A DNA stretch of 64,000 nucleotides, taken from contig NZ_FNZB01000007.1 in assembly GCF_900109205.1 (NCBI RefSeq), positions 1 to 64,000 on the forward strand, written 5' to 3'. This DNA is from Sphingomonas sp. OV641. Its GTDB lineage: Bacteria > Pseudomonadota > Alphaproteobacteria > Sphingomonadales > Sphingomonadaceae. Shown here piece by piece: positions 9,272 to 17,081 of this stretch. Position numbers and translations under genes: made by a program. Numbering within the stretch: the stretch's first letter is position 1; each line of letters starts with the position of its first letter. The notes beneath the pieces were generated by a model. It saw only the letters and a program-made list of their open reading frames with translations, was not told the DNA's origin and did no database searches.

Positions 9272-9309
9272 CTTAGCGTATATCTGTGCCCGTTTTATGT
9301 GACGCCCCC
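9272..9309 (-). repeat. Terminal inverted repeat of a second Tn3-family element
   Basis: Read on the minus strand from 9309, this 38-bp block begins GGGGGCGTCACATAAAACGG and ends TACGCTAAG, the length and both end signatures of Tn3-family termini. It differs from the 3943/5875 pair, so it belongs to another element. Its outer edge faces copD, meaning that the element lay to the left and interrupted copD. No partner end was found in the window. Confidence 0.8.
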
Positions 9310-9950
9310 ATCCCGGTCAGGATCAGCAGGGCAACGATGATCGTTCCTACCAGGGAGAAGCCCGTCAAGGCCTCCTCGGCGAGCGAGACCCGCTCCATAT
9401 CACCGGTCGCTGCTTTAGGCATAACCAGCGCGAGGAAGGCTGCAAGCGCGCCGACCCAGGCGCCGGCGGCGAGCAGATGGACGAGATCGGCGACCAGTTG
9501 CAGCCAGCCCGGATAGCCTTCGCCAGCCGCGCCATGTCCGCTCCAGGCGAGGGTCGCGAGCGCGAGCGCGCCTGCGAGAGTAGAGGCGATGAAGGCGGGA
9601 CGTGATTGCCGTCGATACAAGAGGACGCAGAATAGGAGGACAAGGAGCGCGACAAGGCGCGCCTTCAACGCCGCCCCCATGGCCGTCTCATTGATGAGAT
9701 CACCCAGCAGGGCGAAATCAGGCTGTGTGAGCGGCAGTCCGGACATGGCCGCAGCCTGCACCGCAAAGCCCAACGCAGATAGCAGCAGCCCGAAGCAGGC
9801 AAGACAGGCCACCATCGCCCCCATCGGCAGATGCCGCTGCACCGTCCGGCCGCCACCTGGGGCATAGAGCGCGAACAGCGGCAGGCCGAACAAGAGGCCG
9901 AGATCGGCGTACAGCGCCCAGCGGATCGCGATGCCTGCTACCTCACTCAT
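9273..9950 (-). pseudogene. copD: Copper resistance membrane protein CopD, C-terminally truncated
   Basis: CopD is an inner-membrane protein that works with CopC in copper uptake or handling. About 213 native residues remain, with at least five hydrophobic segments (for example LGLLFGLPLFALYA, ACFGLLLSALGFAV, LVALLVLLFCVLLY, VHLLAAGAWVGALAAFLALV and VGTIIVALLILTG). Family members have about 300 residues. The last 12 residues and the TAA stop come from the Tn3-family end at 9272-9309. The start at 9950 is 4 bases after the copC stop, so the two are co-transcribed. Confidence 0.8.
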
Positions 9951-9954
9951 TGCC

Positions 9955-10335
9955 CTATCGCACGATGAAGGCGAGATTGCCCTGGATGCGGTGCGTGTCC
10001 ATCGAGACGACATGCCAGGTGACCTGATAGGTACCAGCGCCAAGCGGCTTGGCCAGTGTCAGCGCCAACGTCTTGTTACCGCCCTCGACCGCGGTCTTGA
10101 AGCCGGTCACCGCCATGCGATGGTTTGGCATGCCGGGCATACCGGTCATAACGATCTCGGCACCAGATAGTCTGGCCATCAGGCCTTCACTGAACGTCAG
10201 AGTGATACGCGACGGTGCCGAGACTCTGGCGTTGGCGGCGGGCGTTGAAGACACGAGCTTGGGATGTGCATAGGCCGGAGCCGAAACGCTCAGGCTGACG
10301 GCGGCGACAGCTGCGAAAGGCGAAAGGAAGCGCAT
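9955..10335 (-). CDS. copC: Periplasmic copper chaperone CopC
   Basis: A 126-residue periplasmic copper-binding protein. It has a signal peptide (residues 1-23, ending APAYA) and the first mature residue is His, as in CopC copper ligation (HPKLVSSTPAANARV). The beta-sandwich core includes ITLTFSEGL, the Met-rich IVMTGMPGMPNHRM, and the conserved GTYQVTWHVVSMDTHRIQGNLAFIV. It leads a leftward copCD pair. An ECF-type promoter (10366-10395) sits immediately upstream. Confidence 0.92.
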   Translation of the reverse strand: MRFLSPFAAVAAVSLSVSAPAYAHPKLVSSTPAANARVSAPSRITLTFSEGLMARLSGAEIVMTGMPGMPNHRMAVTGFKTAVEGGNKTLALTLAKPLGAGTYQVTWHVVSMDTHRIQGNLAFIVR

Positions 10336-10365
10336 TCGGGAATTCTCCAGTCATTGACATGAGAG

Positions 10366-10395
10366 AATACGCAGCTGCAGCCTGCACCCCTCTCA
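10366..10395 (-). promoter_or_regulatory. ECF-type promoter of copCD
   Basis: On the minus strand AGGGGT is followed after exactly 12 bases by TGCGTATT (10366-10373), about 31 bases before the copC start. The same two blocks with the same spacing occur before three other units of the island (10419-10444, 11744-11769, 38597-38622). This suggests shared control by the neighbouring ECF sigma factor. Confidence 0.65.
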
Positions 10396-10418
10396 AATTT
10401 CTTTTCTGTTCCGAGCCA

Positions 10419-10444
10419 AGGGGTCGTGGGCCAGAATGCGTATT
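10419..10444 (+). promoter_or_regulatory. ECF-type promoter of the sigma/sensor operon
   Basis: AGGGGT (10419-10424), 12 bases, TGCGTATT (10437-10444), then 24 bases to the first ATG. It is divergent from the copCD promoter and of the same form, so the sigma factor probably drives its own operon. Confidence 0.65.
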
Positions 10445-10468
10445 GTGAAGAGAAGACGGAGAAACACC

Positions 10469-10741
10469 ATGGACCACCTTGACGAAATGCTCGCGAAATT
10501 GCGCGATGCCCCAATTGACCCCAGGCTTGCCGGCCTGGACAGCCGCGTCCTGACGGAAATCGCTAGGGTCCAGGCCATGCCGCGCTTGGGCGCAACGACG
10601 TTTGGTCTAGCCGCCGCAGTCGCGCTTTTCATCGGCATCGCGGGCTCCGCGGTTCCAATCGGGTCGGCGGACGCGAGCCCGATATCGCCCTTCGATGCGC
10701 AGTTGGCGCTCGCGCCCTCGACGCTGCTGGGCTCGCAATGA
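10469..10741 (+). CDS. Small membrane protein in the anti-sigma (CnrY-like) position
   Basis: A 90-residue protein with a charged cytoplasmic N-terminus (DHLDEMLAKLRDAPIDPRLAGLD), one membrane segment (about residues 47-65, TFGLAAAVALFIGIAGSAV) and a short periplasmic tail. It is the first gene of a three-gene set followed by a periplasmic metal sensor and an ECF sigma factor, the same order as cnrYXH/nccYXH. There the first product is the membrane anti-sigma factor. That role is inferred from size, topology and order. The start at 10469 follows GGAG. Confidence 0.6.
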   Translation: MDHLDEMLAKLRDAPIDPRLAGLDSRVLTEIARVQAMPRLGATTFGLAAAVALFIGIAGSAVPIGSADASPISPFDAQLALAPSTLLGSQ

Positions 10742-11181
10742 TGCGGGACCGCCGCCGGCTCCTGCTCCTCCTACTGTTGACCTTTACCGCGGCGATCGCC
10801 GGGGTGGTGATCGGGCGGATCTATGTGGTGTCGGCACCGCCCGTGGAAAACGAACTGCACGAGCTGCTCCATCGGGATCTCAAACTGGATACGGCTCAGC
10901 ACGCCCGGCTGGAGTTCATCGAGAAGAATTATGCCATTCGGCGTCAGGCACTTGAAGCCGAGCTGCGCGCCGACAATGCTCGCCTAGCAGAGGCGATTGA
11001 GGCGGAACATGGCTATGGCCCTAAAGTCGCGGCGGCAGTGGACCGCTCGCACCAAGCCATGGGCGCGCTGCAGAAGGAAACGCTCGAGCACATCTTTGCA
11101 ATGCGTGCCGTACTTCGCCCCGATCAGACGCAGAAGTTCGACGACGCCGTAGTGAAAGCGCTGACGGCAAAGTCCGAATGA
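10738..11181 (+). CDS. CnrX-like periplasmic heavy-metal sensor
   Basis: A 147-residue protein, membrane-anchored by residues 7-30 (LLLLLLLTFTAAIAGVVIGR), with an all-helical periplasmic domain. The pattern ELHELLHRDLKLDTAQHARLEFIEKNYAIRR and a terminal LRPDQTQKFDDAVV match the metal-resistance sensor family of CnrX and CpxP type. His residues at about 41, 45 and 57 could bind metal. The start overlaps the upstream gene (ATGA) and the stop overlaps the sigma gene, so the three are translationally coupled. In CnrYXH the sensor releases sigma when it binds metal; copper is the likely signal here, given the neighbours. Confidence 0.75.
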   Translation: MMRDRRRLLLLLLLTFTAAIAGVVIGRIYVVSAPPVENELHELLHRDLKLDTAQHARLEFIEKNYAIRRQALEAELRADNARLAEAIEAEHGYGPKVAAAVDRSHQAMGALQKETLEHIFAMRAVLRPDQTQKFDDAVVKALTAKSE

Positions 11182-11744
11182 CCATAATTCTCCCCGACTG
11201 CTCGGACGGGGAGCTTGCCGCTCTTGCACTCGTCGGCCGGCAGGCCGCTTTCGCCGAACTTGTGCGGCGACACCAAGGCTGGGTATTTCGGCTCGTGCGC
11301 AGCCATATAGGTGACGGAGAGGAGGCGCTGGACGTCACGCAGGCAAGCTTCGTCGCCGCCTTCGCCGCACTCAACCGCTATGACGCTGCGCGACCCTTCC
11401 AGGTCTGGATGTCCCGGATCGTCATCAACAAATGCCATGACTGGCGGCGCCGGCGCGCGGTCCGGAACTTCTTCTCCATGGCCCTGCCGCTGGGCGAGGC
11501 GGATGACGTCGCCGATGAGGCGCCGCTACCCGACCAGGCAATCGGCGCCGAGCAGCAACTGGCAGAGGCGATGAAAGCGATCGCCGCCCTGCCCGCCTCT
11601 CTCAAAGACACGCTCATCCTGCGGACGATCGACGAGAAATCGGAAGCCGAAACCGCCGAGATTCTCGGCATCAGCCAGAAGGCAGTCGAGACCCGCCTCT
11701 ACCGCGCCCGCGCACGCCTCGCGGAAATGTTGAAGAAAGTTTGA
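11178..11744 (+). CDS. ECF-type RNA polymerase sigma factor (CnrH-like)
   Basis: A 188-residue sigma-70 family protein. Region 2 is at about residues 20-90 (FAELVRRHQGWVFRLVRSHIGD, then EALDVTQASFVAAFAALNRYD, then FQVWMSRIVINKCHDWRRRR). Region 4 is at about residues 128-185 (LPASLKDTLILRTIDEKS, then EAETAEILGISQKAVETRLYRARARLAEML). It directs RNA polymerase to the extracytoplasmic-stress promoters seen at copCD, its own operon, copAB and a DUF305 gene. The ATG overlaps the sensor stop. It is the last gene of its operon, and copA follows 66 bases later from its own promoter. Confidence 0.88.
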   Translation: MTIILPDCSDGELAALALVGRQAAFAELVRRHQGWVFRLVRSHIGDGEEALDVTQASFVAAFAALNRYDAARPFQVWMSRIVINKCHDWRRRRAVRNFFSMALPLGEADDVADEAPLPDQAIGAEQQLAEAMKAIAALPASLKDTLILRTIDEKSEAETAEILGISQKAVETRLYRARARLAEMLKKV

Positions 11745-11769
11745 GGGGGATGAGGCCACGCTGCGTATT
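11744..11769 (+). promoter_or_regulatory. ECF-type promoter of copAB
   Basis: AGGGGG (11744-11749), 12 bases, TGCGTATT (11762-11769), about 41 bases before the copA start. The first element overlaps the end of the sigma-factor gene. Spacing and both blocks match the other three ECF-type sites. Confidence 0.65.
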
Positions 11770-11810
11770 TCCAATAGGTCCGCCCTCTTTCTTAAAGCTG
11801 AGACAACCGA

Positions 11811-13739
11811 ATGATTTCTGCTCTCGACCGCCGCCAGTTCCTCCGCGGCGCGGCCCTCGCCGGTGGCGGCGCCGCCTTGTCAGCCTGGCTGCCGGCCTGG
11901 GCGCAGACGATCTCGCCGGGGATGCGACCGACGCTGCCGACCGTGTCGGGCGAAGACATCACGCTCACCATCGCCCGGCAGTCGATGACCATCGACGGGC
12001 GCAAGTTCCGGGCAATCGGCCTCAACGGCACGGTCCCCGCCCCGCTGATCCGGCTGCGCGAGGGCCAGCGCGTGCGGCTCAACGTCATCAATCAGCTGGA
12101 GGAGGACAGCTCGATCCACTGGCACGGGCTGATCCTGCCGGCCAATATGGACGGTGTGCCGGGCGTGTCTTTTCCGGGCATCAAGCCGGGCTCGAACTAC
12201 CTCTACCAGTTCTCCGTCGTGCAAAGCGGCACCTACTGGTACCACAGCCATTCAGGCCTGCAGGAACAGGAAGGCCATTACGGCCCGATCATCATCGATC
12301 CCGCCGGTGCCGATCCGGTCGCCTATGACCGCGAGCATGTCATCGTGCTCGCCGATCACAGCGCGCTCTCGCCGCAGGCGATCTTCCGGCGCCTCAAGGT
12401 CAACCCCGGCCATTTCAATTTCCAGCGCCAGACCCTGGCCGGGCTCCTGTCGGGCAAGGATCAGCCGCTCAAGGACCGGCTCGACTGGGGCCAGATGCGG
12501 ATGGACCCGGCCGACATCTCCGATGTGACCGGATCCACCTACACCTATCTCGTCAACGGCCATGGTCCGATGGACAACTGGACCGCGCTCTTCACCCCGG
12601 GCGAACGGGTGCGGCTGCGGGTCATCAATGCGTCGGCGATGACCACCTTCAACGTCCGCATCCCCGGCCTGCCGCTGACCATCGTTCAGGCCGACGGGCA
12701 GAATGTGGTGCCGGTCACCGTCGACGAGTTCCAGATTGGTGTTGCCGAGACCTACGACGTCGTTGTCAGCCCAGGCGATGACAAGGCCTACACCCTTGTC
12801 GGCGAGGCGATCGACCGCTCGGGCATGGCGCGTGCCACGCTCGCGCCGAGGGCCGGCATGGCCGGCGAGGTTCCCCCCTTACGCAAACGGCCGCTCGCCG
12901 ACATGAAGGACATGGGCATGGACATGTCCTCGATGCCGGGCATGGAAGGCATGGACATGTCGGGCGGCGCTATGCGGGGCGTCGATCCGACGGCCGAGAA
13001 GAACGCGTCCGCGCGCCTCGCGACCGGCGCGGCGGCAGCGATGGCGACCATGGACAATAGCGCCATGGCAGGCATGGATCATTCGGGGATGGATCATGGA
13101 TCGATGGCCGGCATGGACCACGGCGCGATGGGCGCCGATGGCCAGATGGCGGGCATGGATCATGGCGGGCACGCGATGGGCTCGATGAAGATGCGCGACT
13201 TCTCGAACGCGCCGCAGGTGAAGCGCGACCCGAGCGTCCAGACCATCTCGCCGATGCCCGTAGACCGCACCGGCGAGCCCGGCCAGGGCCTCGCCGACGT
13301 CGGCCACAAGGTGCTTGTCTACAGGGACCTGATGGCGCTCGATCGCAATCCGGACGTGCGCGCGCCGAGCCGCAGCATCGACATTCACCTCACCGGCAAC
13401 ATGGAGCGGTTCATGTGGTCGTTCGACGGCGAAAAAATGTCGGACCATCACGAGCCGATCCCCTTCATCGAAGGCGAGCGGGTGCGCGTCAATCTCATCA
13501 ACGACACGATGATGGGGCATCCGATCCATATTCACGGGCATTTTTTCGAGCTGGTGACGGGGCATGGCGATCACAGCCCACGCAAGCATACGGTGATCGT
13601 CCAGCCGGGCGGCAAGGTGACCTGGGACTTCACCGCCGACGCGGTCGGCGACTGGGCCTTCCACTGTCACCTTCTCTACCACATGCATGCAGGGATGATG
13701 CGGGTCGTAAGCGTCCGTCCGAAGGGAGATGCCCAATGA
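11811..13739 (+). CDS. copA: Copper resistance multicopper oxidase CopA
   Basis: A 642-residue periplasmic multicopper oxidase that oxidises Cu(I) and binds copper. A Tat signal is clear (DRRQFLRGAALAGGG, cleavage near AWAQ). All four copper-ligand blocks are present: SSIHWHG (about residue 103), YWYHSHSG, HPIHIHGHFFEL and HCHLLYHMHAGMM (about residues 618-630, including the type-1 Cys and Met). Between about residues 365 and 465 lies a Met/His-rich segment with repeated GMDHSGMDHG-like units, typical of CopA. It overlaps copB by ATGA and is preceded by an ECF-type promoter. Confidence 0.95.
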   Translation: MISALDRRQFLRGAALAGGGAALSAWLPAWAQTISPGMRPTLPTVSGEDITLTIARQSMTIDGRKFRAIGLNGTVPAPLIRLREGQRVRLNVINQLEEDSSIHWHGLILPANMDGVPGVSFPGIKPGSNYLYQFSVVQSGTYWYHSHSGLQEQEGHYGPIIIDPAGADPVAYDREHVIVLADHSALSPQAIFRRLKVNPGHFNFQRQTLAGLLSGKDQPLKDRLDWGQMRMDPADISDVTGSTYTYLVNGHGPMDNWTALFTPGERVRLRVINASAMTTFNVRIPGLPLTIVQADGQNVVPVTVDEFQIGVAETYDVVVSPGDDKAYTLVGEAIDRSGMARATLAPRAGMAGEVPPLRKRPLADMKDMGMDMSSMPGMEGMDMSGGAMRGVDPTAEKNASARLATGAAAAMATMDNSAMAGMDHSGMDHGSMAGMDHGAMGADGQMAGMDHGGHAMGSMKMRDFSNAPQVKRDPSVQTISPMPVDRTGEPGQGLADVGHKVLVYRDLMALDRNPDVRAPSRSIDIHLTGNMERFMWSFDGEKMSDHHEPIPFIEGERVRVNLINDTMMGHPIHIHGHFFELVTGHGDHSPRKHTVIVQPGGKVTWDFTADAVGDWAFHCHLLYHMHAGMMRVVSVRPKGDAQ

Positions 13740-14923
13740 GCCGCATCCTCACGCCGCTGGTGAGCGCGATCGCCCTTCTCTCCGCCGCGCCCGCCTTTGC
13801 CCAGGATCATTCGATGCACGACATGCCCGGCATGGCGCCGCCGGGCGGGGCGCGGCCGGCGCAGGAGAAAAAGAAGGACAAGGCCGCCGCGCCGCGCCCC
13901 AAGCCCGCTGCCGGGCCGCGCGCTCAGAAGCCAGCGCCGGACGCCACCTCGGCGATGGACCATTCGCAGCACCAGGCCAGTCCTGCGCCGCAGGGAGATG
14001 CCGCCGGTCAACCGCAACCCGCTTCTCCCGCGATGGCGGAGATGCCGGGCATGGACCACTCCCAGCATCAGGACGGCGCGATGCCGGACATGCCCGGGAT
14101 GGACCATTCGCAGCATGGCGAGACCGCCATGCCCGGAACCTCCGCCATGCCCGGCATGCAAATGACCGGCACGGCGCTTCCGGCCGGCAATGCGCCCCCG
14201 CCGCCTCCCCCAAGCGACCACTTCGCCGATCGTGATTTTCCCGGCGGCGAGATGGCGCGCTCGCGCGACATCATGATGAAGGATAGCGGCGGCAACAATT
14301 TCGGGCAGGTGCTGCTCAACCTGTTCGAGTATCAGGCGCATAGCGGCCGCGATGGCTATCGCTGGGATGGCGAAGGCTTTTACGGCGGCGACATCAACCG
14401 GCTCTGGCTCAAGAGCGAGGGCGAAGGCGAGTTCGGCCGCGGCATCGACAGCGCCGAGGTGCAGGTGCTCTACAGCCGGGCCATCGACCCCTATTTCAAT
14501 CTTCAGGGCGGTATCCGCCAGGACTTCGGCCGCGGGCCCGACCGCACCTACGCGACGATCGGCGTCGAGGGCCTGGCTCCTGGCATGTTCGAGGTCGAAG
14601 GCGCGCTGTTCCTCTCGACCAAGGGCGATGTTCTGGGCCGGGTCGAGGGCTATTACGACCAGCGCATCACCCAGCGCCTGATCCTCCAGCCGCGCGCCGA
14701 GGTCAATTTCGCCGCACAGGATATTCCGGAGAACGACATCGGTTCGGGGCTGGTCAACATAGAGCTCGGCGCGCGCCTGCGCTACGAATTCAGCCGCCAG
14801 TTCGCGCCTTACATCGGCGTTTCCTACCTGCGCAAAGCCGGAGACACGGCGCGGCTGTCGAGGCTTGCGGGCGAGGACGTCCATGCCACCAGCTTCGTCG
14901 CCGGCGTTCGCTTCTGGTTTTAG
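13736..14923 (+). CDS. copB: Outer-membrane copper resistance protein CopB
   Basis: A 395-residue protein with a signal peptide (residues 1-22, ending AFAQ). A long N-terminal Met/His/Pro-rich region follows (about 23-165, repeats such as MPGMDHSQH), then a C-terminal beta-barrel domain of the CopB family (FGQVLLNLFEYQ, GYRWDGEGFYGGDINRLWLKSEGEGEF, and the terminal GVRFWF with the C-terminal aromatic of outer-membrane barrels). The start overlaps the copA stop, so translation is coupled. It is thought to bind or sequester copper at the outer membrane. Confidence 0.93.
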   Translation: MSRILTPLVSAIALLSAAPAFAQDHSMHDMPGMAPPGGARPAQEKKKDKAAAPRPKPAAGPRAQKPAPDATSAMDHSQHQASPAPQGDAAGQPQPASPAMAEMPGMDHSQHQDGAMPDMPGMDHSQHGETAMPGTSAMPGMQMTGTALPAGNAPPPPPPSDHFADRDFPGGEMARSRDIMMKDSGGNNFGQVLLNLFEYQAHSGRDGYRWDGEGFYGGDINRLWLKSEGEGEFGRGIDSAEVQVLYSRAIDPYFNLQGGIRQDFGRGPDRTYATIGVEGLAPGMFEVEGALFLSTKGDVLGRVEGYYDQRITQRLILQPRAEVNFAAQDIPENDIGSGLVNIELGARLRYEFSRQFAPYIGVSYLRKAGDTARLSRLAGEDVHATSFVAGVRFWF

Positions 14924-15013
14924 CATCAGGACGGCTGATGGCGGGGGCGAACAAGAGAGCGGGGCGTTACACTCATACCCAGGTCGGCCGGCGCCGAGCG
15001 AAGGAGATACGCC

Positions 15014-15487
15014 ATGGACCATTCGTCCCACATGAACACCCGGAAGATGGGCGCCTATTAGAGCCTTGCCGTTCAGACCGTCATCAGCGGCGTCATCATG
15101 TATCTGGTGATGTTCGTCATGATCGACGGGCTCGACAGCTTCTACAACAACCTCAACATGCTCTACATGACGCTGATGATGGTCGCGCCGATGGTGGTGC
15201 TGATGATCCTCGCCATGGGGCACATGTTCGCGTCGAAGGCCGCCAACATCGCGCTGATCGCCGCGTCGCTGGTCGCCTTCTTCGGCAGCTTTGCACTCAT
15301 CCGCACCCAGACCACGATCGGCGACACGGCCTTTCTGCGCTCGATGATCCCGCACCATTCCGGGGCGATCCTGATGTGCCAGGAAGCAAAGCTCAGCGAT
15401 CCGGAGATCATCCGGCTTTGCGAATCGATCAAGCGCTCGCAGCGGCAGGAAATCGACGAGATGAAGGCCATACTCGCGCGGCGCTGA
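15014..15487 (+). pseudogene. DUF305 membrane protein with an in-frame amber codon
   Basis: A strong RBS (AAGGAG) precedes ATG 15014, and the frame reads MDHSSHMNTRKMGAY, then TAG at 15059-15061, then SLAVQTVISGVIMYLVM to the end. The remainder has three membrane segments and the DUF305 pattern FLRSMIPHHSGAILMCQEA and QRQEIDEMKAIL. A single base change from a Tyr or Trp codon explains the stop. Translation could restart at ATG 15098 and give 129 residues without the first membrane segment. It lies downstream of copAB and is probably part of that transcript. It could be a dead gene or depend on readthrough. Confidence 0.75.
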
Positions 15488-15545
15488 GTGGCACGGTCGG
15501 GCTACGCCCGGATACGTGCGCCCGGCCAGGTATGTGAGCCGGCCG

Positions 15546-17081
15546 ATGGTCGACACGAGGCGCGGGGCGGACGAGATTGCAAGCGACGTAGCGCGGCTTG
15601 CGCCGCTGTTCCTGCGACAGGCTGGCGGCCACGTCCTGACGCTGCTCGATCCTTCCGGGATCGTGCTGAGCTATAATGAAGAAGGCGAGCGTGCCGAATG
15701 CTGGCCGCTCGATCGCGTTCTGGGACAGCCCCACGACCTGTTCTACCCGCCTGACGAGATTGCGGCGCGTCGTCCAGGCGCAGACCTGGCGGCCGCCCTT
15801 CACGAGGGCACGCTGGAGCGCGAAGCGTGGCGGGTCTGCGAGAACGGCGCGGAATATCTCGCGCGCCTGACGATCAGCGCCCTGTTCGAAGGCGACACAC
15901 ATCGAGGCTTCGCCTGCATCAGCCGCGATGTCACCGACGAGGCGGCGGTCCGCGCATCGATCGAGACCCGCGAGCAGCATCTGCAATCGATTCTGGCGAC
16001 GGTGCCGGATGCGATGATCATCATCGACGAGACCGGCGCCATCACGTCGTTCAGCGCAGCGGCACAACGCCTGTTCGGCTACAGCGAAGCCGAGCTCGTC
16101 GGCCGCAACGTCTCCTGCCTCATGCCCCAGCCCGATCGCGACCGGCATGACGAATATCTCGCGCATTATCTGCAGACCGGCGAGCGCCGGATCATTGGCC
16201 TCGGTCGCGTCGTGGTCGGCCAGCGCCGCGACGGCTCGACCTTCCCGATGCAGTTGTCGGTCGGCGAGGCCGGTGAAGAGGGCCAGCGGCTTTTCACAGG
16301 GTTCATCCAGGATCTCACCGCCAAGGAGCAGGATGAGCTCAGGCTCAAGGAACTGCAGGCGGAGCTGGTCCATGTCTCCCGGCTGAGCGCGATGGGCACG
16401 ATGGCCTCGACCCTCGCCCACGAACTCAACCAGCCGCTTGCCGCAGTCGCGCTCTATCTCGAGACGATCCGCGACATGCTCGACGAGCGGGACGACGAAC
16501 CCTTCGTGTCGCTACGGTCGGTGATGGATGATGCGGCACAGGAAACGCTGCGGGCCGGCCATATCGTCCGGCGCCTGCGCGATTTCGTCGCCCGCGGCGA
16601 GGTCGACAAGAGCCTCCACGAGCTGCCGCAGGTCATCGCCGAGGCGAGCCAGCTCGCGCTGGTCGGCGCACGCGAGCGCGGCATACGCAGCTTTTTCGCG
16701 GTCGATCCCGCCGCGACGCCGGTCCTCGTCGACAGGGTGCAGATCCAGCAGGTGCTGGTCAACCTGATGCTCAATGCCATCGAGGCGATGGCGGAGTGTC
16801 CGGTTCGCGACCTCAAGGTGGCGACCAGGTTGCGCCCTGACGGGCTGATCGAGGTGACCGTGGAGGATACCGGCCCCGGCATCGCCGACGAGGTCCGCGA
16901 GCAGCTCTTCACGGCGTTCAACTCGACAAAGGCCGACGGCATGGGCCTCGGCCTCTCGATCTGCCGGACCATCATCGAAGCGCATGGCGGCCGTATCTGG
17001 ATGGAGCGCCCCGACCGCGGCGGCACGTGCTTTCACTTCACGCTGATCCACGCGCGGGCGAAGGAGGAACATGGGGGATAG
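15546..17081 (+). CDS. fixL: FixL-like PAS sensor histidine kinase
   Basis: A 511-residue soluble kinase with two PAS regions (about residues 20-140 and 150-265) and an HATPase core. The second PAS resembles the FixL heme domain. The proximal heme His (RHDEY) and the distal-pocket Arg of the IIGLGR stretch are kept. The residues aligned with BjFixL Arg206 and His214 are His and Arg here. The kinase has the H box LAHELNQPLAAV, the N box NLMLNAIEAM, VEDTGPGI and GMGLGLSICRTIIEAHGGRI. It overlaps fixJ by 11 bases. Oxygen or redox sensing is inferred. A 557-base part is copied at 5913-6469. The start at 15546 is a choice; an upstream ATG at 15516 is also in frame. Confidence 0.85.
   Translation: MVDTRRGADEIASDVARLAPLFLRQAGGHVLTLLDPSGIVLSYNEEGERAECWPLDRVLGQPHDLFYPPDEIAARRPGADLAAALHEGTLEREAWRVCENGAEYLARLTISALFEGDTHRGFACISRDVTDEAAVRASIETREQHLQSILATVPDAMIIIDETGAITSFSAAAQRLFGYSEAELVGRNVSCLMPQPDRDRHDEYLAHYLQTGERRIIGLGRVVVGQRRDGSTFPMQLSVGEAGEEGQRLFTGFIQDLTAKEQDELRLKELQAELVHVSRLSAMGTMASTLAHELNQPLAAVALYLETIRDMLDERDDEPFVSLRSVMDDAAQETLRAGHIVRRLRDFVARGEVDKSLHELPQVIAEASQLALVGARERGIRSFFAVDPAATPVLVDRVQIQQVLVNLMLNAIEAMAECPVRDLKVATRLRPDGLIEVTVEDTGPGIADEVREQLFTAFNSTKADGMGLGLSICRTIIEAHGGRIWMERPDRGGTCFHFTLIHARAKEEHGG
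15697..16253 (+). repeat. Source copy of the 557-bp fixL duplication
   Basis: This part of fixL is repeated in the same orientation at 5913-6469 with one difference. Homologous recombination between the two copies would delete or amplify the 9.8 kb between them, which includes copCD, the sigma operon and copAB. Confidence 0.95.
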
